Positions 59,397-64,000 of a stretch of DNA of 64,000 nucleotides are shown one piece after another; the stretch's first letter is position 1; each line of letters opens with the position of its first letter. The stretch comes from Candidatus Phytoplasma vitis. Its GTDB lineage: Bacteria; Bacillota_I; Bacilli_A; Acholeplasmatales; Acholeplasmataceae. Both the position numbers and the translations under genes were made by a program. The stretch is taken from NCBI GenBank assembly GCA_023934045.1, contig CP097583.1, forward strand, positions 1 to 64,000. The letters are read 5' to 3'. The notes under the pieces were generated by a model that had not been told where the DNA came from, did no database searches, and saw only the letters and a program-made list of their open reading frames with translations.

Positions 59397-59449
59397 TAGT
59401 CTTTTCGGTATTAAAAATGAATTTATTTACAAAAAATTATAACAGTGCG
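59397..59449 (-). repeat. Right 53-bp inverted end
   Basis: Exact reverse complement of 58923-58975; GACTAGTT-GAAAAA-AACTAGTC (59380-59401) plus TTTT overlaps it and could terminate transcription in the plus direction. Confidence 0.95.
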
Positions 59450-59501
59450 AATCTCTATAAATTGAAAATTTTAGATACCCAAAGTAAATTAAAAATATAA
59501 A

Positions 59502-61658
59502 TTAAATAATACTAGCAAATCGATCAAATAAAATAAAAGCATCTTCATTTAAATTTTGTTCAATAATAAAATTTAAATTCAAAGGCCAATTGTAATATTT
59601 TAAAGTTAATAAAATTCTGTAATTTTTATTTTTGTAAAAAACACAAGGATAAGTAGGCCCTAAAACTATAATTTTATAAATTAAATTATTTTCTAAAATT
59701 TTTTTTATTTTTTTCGCGATATTTAAAACTTTAAACATTTTAGGATGTGAAATTAATATTTTACTATAAAAACAAAAAGGTGGAATATTAGCTAATTTTC
59801 TATCTTTTAAAGTTTGTTCCAAAAAAGGAAAAACATCATAATATTGAGCTTTTTGAAGAACTGAATGGTTCGTATTATAACCTTGGATAATCATCTTTCC
59901 TTTTTCAGATAAATAATTAGATAGTTTTATTAATAATTGAAAAGTTTTTTCAGTTGCTTTAAAGTTTGGGATATTTAAAAGAACATCTGACATTAAAATA
60001 CCTATAGTTTCGATATTAGGTAATTTTAAGTTTTTAGCTATCATCTCTGTTCCTAACAAAAGATCGATTTTATTATCTTTTAATTTGTCCAAAATTTTTT
60101 GATATTGAGTTATTTTTTTAATATCATTAGAATCTATAATTGCGAAATTAATAGAGGGAATTTGTTTTTTTAAAAATAAGGAAATATATTCAATTCCTAA
60201 ACTAACATGTTTTAATGATTTATTATGACAAGAAGGACATTGAGAAGAAAATTTGTTAGTATAGTGGCAATAATTACATTTTAAAATAGATTGATTATGA
60301 AAAAAAATTAAATTTTTATGACATTTTGGACATTTAGGAATATAACTGCAAAAACGACATAAAACAAAAGGAGAGAATCCTAAAACATTAATAAATAAAA
60401 TAGTTTTTTTCTTTTCTTTTATATTTTTTTGTAAATTTTCTAATAAAACAGAAGATAAAGGAGATAAATTTCCTTTTTTCAATTCTTCTTTCATATCAAT
60501 TAATTGCATCTTTTGTTTATTTTTTTTAGTTAAATTTAAAAAAATAATTTTTTTTTGTTTCAGACGCCAATAACTTTCTATTGAAGGCATTGTTGTAAAA
60601 AAGATTAAAGGTATTTTATGATATTGAGCCCGAATATAAGCTAATTCTTTAGAATCATAATTAGGACTTTTATCTTTTTCAATTAAAGACTCATCATTTT
60701 CTTCATCAAAAATAATAACCCCTATTTGTTGCAAGGGAACGAAAATAATTTGTCTTGTTCCTATTACGATCAAGATTTTTTGTTCTTGAATATCTTGATT
60801 TTTTTGATAATTTTCTTTATAATCAGATTCATATGTTAAAACAGTTAATAAAATTTCTGGAAAATATTTTTGAATTTGTTCTTTTAAAAAAGAAATTAAA
60901 ATTATTTCTGGAACTAAAATTAAAACTTGTTTATTTTGTTGTAAAGTTTTTTCGATTAATTTTAAATATATGGCTATTTTATTTTCATAACAATCATAAT
61001 ATAATAAATAATTGTTATAACTACCCCAAGAAATTTTTTTCCAAATTGAATCTTGTTTTTCATTTAAACAAAAAGTATTTTTCAAATTAATACTAATTTT
61101 ATTTTGATTTTTTATAATTTCGGGTTCTATTGAAGGACGAGAATCTTTTTTAGAAATGATAATTTTAGTTTTGATAATTTTCTTTTTTTGAAGTTTGAAT
61201 AATTCCTCTGTAGGCAAAGTGATATCTTTTAAAGCTAATATCCCTTTTTTTTTAATTAAATATTCTTTAATTTCTTTATTCAATTCTTTTTCTTGAATAA
61301 TGGTAATTTTTCTTGCATAAGTACTCAAAAAACTCCTTGGCATGATAGTGTTATATACTAAAGCAGAATTGATGAAAGGAATTTTTAATATTTCTTCTGC
61401 TAATAAAAAAAGCTCTTCGTTTAAAAAAGGAGTTTCATCTAAAATTTCTGTAATAGATTTAATATATTTAGGTTCAACAAGAGTTTTTTCTTTTAATTTT
61501 AAAATATATCCTAAACGTTCAGTATTCTTATTTCCAAAAGGAATGATGACTCTCATTCCTCTTTGAACTATTTTTTCTAAATATTCAGGAATTAAATAAT
61601 CAAAACATTGGCTTAAATTAGGAATTTTATTATCAACTATTACTTCTGCATACAACAT
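59502..61658 (-). CDS. priA: PriA-like primosomal protein, ATPase motifs lost
   Basis: PriA restarts stalled forks. The 718-residue protein aligns over its whole length with PriA, from the N-terminal DNA-binding domain (AEVIVDNKIPNLSQCFDYLIPEYL) to the C-terminal FKATEKTFQLL region. The zinc-binding cysteines are intact (434, 437, 443, 446, 461, 464, 474, 477). But the helicase motifs are altered: motif I (usually GVTGSGKTE) reads DCYENKIA (222-229), motif II DEEH reads DEEN (318-321), motif III GSATP reads FTTMP, the RR of motif IV is missing (INVLGF), and motif VI (QVxGRAGR) reads KLSNYLSE. Helicase activity is unlikely; a DNA- or DnaB-loading scaffold role is inferred. Confidence 0.9.
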   Translation of the reverse strand: MLYAEVIVDNKIPNLSQCFDYLIPEYLEKIVQRGMRVIIPFGNKNTERLGYILKLKEKTLVEPKYIKSITEILDETPFLNEELFLLAEEILKIPFINSALVYNTIMPRSFLSTYARKITIIQEKELNKEIKEYLIKKKGILALKDITLPTEELFKLQKKKIIKTKIIISKKDSRPSIEPEIIKNQNKISINLKNTFCLNEKQDSIWKKISWGSYNNYLLYYDCYENKIAIYLKLIEKTLQQNKQVLILVPEIILISFLKEQIQKYFPEILLTVLTYESDYKENYQKNQDIQEQKILIVIGTRQIIFVPLQQIGVIIFDEENDESLIEKDKSPNYDSKELAYIRAQYHKIPLIFFTTMPSIESYWRLKQKKIIFLNLTKKNKQKMQLIDMKEELKKGNLSPLSSVLLENLQKNIKEKKKTILFINVLGFSPFVLCRFCSYIPKCPKCHKNLIFFHNQSILKCNYCHYTNKFSSQCPSCHNKSLKHVSLGIEYISLFLKKQIPSINFAIIDSNDIKKITQYQKILDKLKDNKIDLLLGTEMIAKNLKLPNIETIGILMSDVLLNIPNFKATEKTFQLLIKLSNYLSEKGKMIIQGYNTNHSVLQKAQYYDVFPFLEQTLKDRKLANIPPFCFYSKILISHPKMFKVLNIAKKIKKILENNLIYKIIVLGPTYPCVFYKNKNYRILLTLKYYNWPLNLNFIIEQNLNEDAFILFDRFASII

Positions 61659-61718
61659 ATATTTTTTTGAGCCTTTTTTATATTTTTTTTATCTTTTTTA
61701 ATAATTTATTTGAATAAT

Positions 61719-61750
61719 AAAAAAAGATAAATTTACATTTATCTTTTTTT
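61719..61750 (-). terminator. Terminator of the infB-rbfA operon
   Basis: AAAAAAAGATAAAT-TTAC-ATTTATCTTTTTTT, a perfect 14-bp stem 11 bases beyond the rbfA stop codon; symmetrical, so it could work in both directions. Confidence 0.85.
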
Positions 61751-61760
61751 GATTTATTTT

Positions 61761-62108
61761 TTATTTTATAATATTATCTAAAATTTTATCTATTTTTTTC
61801 CCATAAGTTAAAGATTCATCATATTTAAATATTAAATTAGGAATTTTTTTCATATGTTGAATTTTTCCAGCTAATCTTAAACGAATTTCTCTTTTATTTT
61901 CCTCTAAAGTTGTAGATGCTAAACTTAAAATTTCTGGAGCATCGTTTAAAATAGTGTAAAAAATGTTACAAAAAGATAAATCATTTGATAAATCTGCGCC
62001 TGTTATAGTAATATAACCTATTTGGTCATCCTTAATAATATCATTCACTATATCTACTAATAATTCATAAATTAAATTAGCTCTTCTCTTGTTTGTAATA
62101 TTGTTCAT
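61761..62108 (-). CDS. rbfA: Ribosome-binding factor A
   Basis: RbfA assists 16S rRNA maturation. The 115-residue protein has the KH-like fold with KRRANLIYELLVDIVNDII, ITGADLSNDLSFCNIFY and RLAGKIQHMKKIPNLIFKYDES. The start follows the infB stop by two bases, so the pair is translationally coupled as in most bacteria. Confidence 0.93.
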   Translation of the reverse strand: MNNITNKRRANLIYELLVDIVNDIIKDDQIGYITITGADLSNDLSFCNIFYTILNDAPEILSLASTTLEENKREIRLRLAGKIQHMKKIPNLIFKYDESLTYGKKIDKILDNIIK

Positions 62109-62110
62109 TA

Positions 62111-63919
62111 TTAAATTATCACTTTCTCTATTTTTAATGATTCTATTATATCATCAATTTGAAAATTATTAAAATTATCTAACAAAATACCGCATTCATG
62201 TCCTTGATTAGCGCTATTAATATTTTTTTTCAAATGTTTTAAAGAAACAATTTTTCCTTTAAAAATAACTTTATCATTTCTAATTACTTTCGCTATGGAA
62301 TTATTAAAAATTGTTCCTTTAATAACATAACAACCTGCGATGTTTCCTATTGAACTGATACTAAATATTTTTTTAATCTCAGCTTGGCCAGTAGCTTTTT
62401 CTTCTAAAACAGGATCTAATAGATTTTTTAATTTATTTTCTATATCTTCGATCATTTTATAAAGAATATTATAGTTTTTCATATCTACTTTCAGATTTTT
62501 AGCATTCTTTTGTAAATTATTGTTAATAGATGTATTAAAATTAATTAAACAAGAATTAAAGGTTTGTGCCAATACAATATCATTTAAAGTCACCATTCCG
62601 ACAGTAGCTTTAATAATATTTACTTTAATTTCTTGAATATTTAATTTTTCTAAAGATTCAACAATAACTTCTAAACTACCTTGAGTATCTGCTTTTAAAA
62701 TAATGTTTAAACGTTTATTTTCTTTTTCTTGATTCGATATTAAAATATTATTATAAATATGATTATTAGGCTGAGAATTATTTTGATTTTGTTCTTTTAA
62801 AGAACTTTTTTTGTTTTCAATAATTTGCTTCGCTGTTTTTATATCAGAAACAGCCATGAATAAATCACCTGCTTTAGGTACAGAATCTAAACCTGTTATT
62901 AACACGGGTTGTGAAGGGTAAATTTCTTTTAAACTATTTTTTAAATCATCTTCGATAGAACGAATTTTACCATAAGTATTATCACCTACTATTATGACAT
63001 CACCTATTTTTAAAATCCCTTGAGAAGTGATTAAAGTAGCCGAAGGACCTTTATTTTTATTTAAACTAGCTTCTAAAACAACTCCCTTAACTATTTTAGT
63101 TAAATCAGTTTGAATATTTTTCATTTCGCTAATTAATAAAATAAGTTTTAATAATTCATCTATTCCTTCTTTTTTTAAAGCTGAAATACCTATATATGCA
63201 GTTTTACCACCCCATTCTTCAGGAGTTAAACCTAAATTAGATAAATCACTCATAATACTTTCTTTTTTATTATTAGTTTTATCTATTTTATTAATAACGA
63301 CAATAATTTCTACTTGAGCTTCTTGAGCATGTTTCACAGATTCAATTGTTTGAGGTTTTACTCCGTCATCAGCAGCAATTACTAAAAGACAAATATCAGT
63401 TACTTTTGCTCCTCGAGAACGCATTTGAGAAAAAGCTTCATGACCTGGACTATCTATGAAAGTTATTTTTTGATTATCATAAACAATTTCATAAGCTCCG
63501 ATATGTTGTGTAATCCCTCCGAACTCTTTATCTACTAAACGAGTTTGTCTAATTACATCTAATAAAGTAGTTTTTCCATGATCAACGTGCCCCATAATAG
63601 TTACAATAGGAACTCTTTTAGTTAAATTAGAGTCTGTTGTTTCTTTTTTAATATCTTTATTTAAAGATTCTTTAGATGGAGATTTAAAAATAACTTCGAT
63701 ATCTAAAATCGTATTTAACATGTTAGCAATTTCTTTAGTTACAAATTGATTAATATTTGTTTTAATCCCTGCTTCTATAAATTTTTTAATTAAAGCAATA
63801 TTAGAAATTTCTAAAATATTAGCTAAATCTTTAATAGTATGTTTAGGATTAAATAAATAACTTTGTACTTTAATTTTTTCTTTAGAAATATTGTCGTTAT
63901 CCTTTTTTTTTTCATTCAT
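62111..63919 (-). CDS. infB: Translation initiation factor IF-2
   Basis: IF-2 places initiator tRNA on the ribosome. The 602-residue form is short at the N-terminus (about 90 residues before the G domain), common in mollicutes. G domain: IMGHVDHGKTTLLD (G1), GGITQHIGAYE, DSPGHEAF (G3) and VINKIDK (G4), then the C-terminal domains with GSLEVIVESL and the final part with GKIVSLKHLKKN...GHECGILLDNF. A purine-rich AAAGAGAG lies about 14 bases upstream of the ATG; a five-codon frame overlaps it. Confidence 0.96.
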   Translation of the reverse strand: MNEKKKDNDNISKEKIKVQSYLFNPKHTIKDLANILEISNIALIKKFIEAGIKTNINQFVTKEIANMLNTILDIEVIFKSPSKESLNKDIKKETTDSNLTKRVPIVTIMGHVDHGKTTLLDVIRQTRLVDKEFGGITQHIGAYEIVYDNQKITFIDSPGHEAFSQMRSRGAKVTDICLLVIAADDGVKPQTIESVKHAQEAQVEIIVVINKIDKTNNKKESIMSDLSNLGLTPEEWGGKTAYIGISALKKEGIDELLKLILLISEMKNIQTDLTKIVKGVVLEASLNKNKGPSATLITSQGILKIGDVIIVGDNTYGKIRSIEDDLKNSLKEIYPSQPVLITGLDSVPKAGDLFMAVSDIKTAKQIIENKKSSLKEQNQNNSQPNNHIYNNILISNQEKENKRLNIILKADTQGSLEVIVESLEKLNIQEIKVNIIKATVGMVTLNDIVLAQTFNSCLINFNTSINNNLQKNAKNLKVDMKNYNILYKMIEDIENKLKNLLDPVLEEKATGQAEIKKIFSISSIGNIAGCYVIKGTIFNNSIAKVIRNDKVIFKGKIVSLKHLKKNINSANQGHECGILLDNFNNFQIDDIIESLKIEKVII

Positions 63920-64000
63920 GATTTTTTAATCATCTCTCTTTATTATTTCTTTTTTTTAATCTTATAATTTTATCTAATTTTTAAAAGATTATTATTTGTT

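Larger units (their letters stand above)
58923..59449. mobile_element. 527-bp MITE-like element with perfect 53-bp inverted ends
   Basis: Ends 58923-58975 and 59397-59449 are exact inverted copies over 53 bases (CGCACTGTTATAATTTTTTG onward). Beside the left end is TAGAGATT plus a 17-base palindromic piece, beside the right end AATCTCTA, so the flanks also mirror each other. The right end overlaps a hairpin GACTAGTT/AACTAGTC followed by TTTT. There is no transposase frame inside, only a 41-residue frame, so movement would need a transposase supplied from elsewhere. One further single end is at 10115-10167. Confidence 0.7.

Noticed and set aside
60755-61090. 111-residue plus-strand frame
   Set aside because: Antisense to priA; Phe/Leu/Asn composition is what AT-rich antisense produces.

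Overview
The window is strongly AT-rich bacterial DNA that I read as a chromosomal segment of a 'Candidatus Phytoplasma' (Acholeplasmataceae), opening exactly at the dnaA start codon. The reasons are: every long reading frame is intact with TGA read as stop and tryptophan as TGG, which argues against Mycoplasma and Spiroplasma; there are no peptidoglycan or cell-division genes in view; a malate-using enzyme, lipoate ligase, MATE pump and binding-protein-dependent importer are present; and short surface proteins with a signal peptide and a C-terminal anchor occur. The species cannot be named from this sequence. No rRNA or tRNA gene and no CRISPR array was recognised.

Layout. 1-4447: dnaA, dnaN, a polytopic membrane protein and trpS, closed by a strong terminator. 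4448-10529: accessory region with a decapeptide-repeat membrane protein, malic enzyme and a membrane-protein cassette (small leader plus a multi-pass protein) bracketed by a direct repeat of about 215 bp. 10530-12260: SpoU-family methyltransferase and a YitT-like protein. 12810-19634: rpsF-ssb-rpsR, then a c-di-AMP phosphodiesterase fused to ribosomal protein L9, then dnaB, prfA and ywlC. 19631-26331 (minus): holA, a Xer recombinase, a YitT protein, ileS and ychF. 26332-31732: decayed gene traces, a surface protein with three apparently identical 234-bp repeats, and a large membrane-anchored trypsin-like protease. 31920-38144: CIRCE-controlled hrcA-grpE-dnaK-dnaJ and lplA. 38145-40830: a gene relic and a fused ABC exporter. 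40896-52063 (minus): asnS, a four-gene sugar-type ABC importer, nrnA, mnmE, thrS and a nitroreductase. 52064-55552: relics, an orphan exonuclease-VII-like coiled-coil protein and a second anchored surface protein. 55752-63919 (minus): infB-rbfA, priA, a 527-bp element with perfect 53-bp inverted ends, and a MATE exporter with pgi.

Together the genes give replication (DnaA, DnaN, DnaB, SSB, HolA), translation (IleS, TrpS, ThrS, AsnS, PrfA, IF2, RbfA, S6, S18, L9), heat-shock folding, and a parasitic lifestyle based on import (ABC importer, lipoate salvage, malate) plus a small set of exposed or exported proteins. The most unusual points are a PriA that keeps its zinc-binding cysteines but has lost every recognisable ATPase motif, a GrpE with a 22-cysteine N-terminal tail spaced every five residues, the phosphodiesterase-L9 fusion, a DnaA whose box-recognition signature has changed, the ExoVII-like protein with one catalytic Asp replaced by Asn, and the repeat-built surface and protease proteins. 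Several intergenic regions hold decayed reading frames, consistent with ongoing gene loss.
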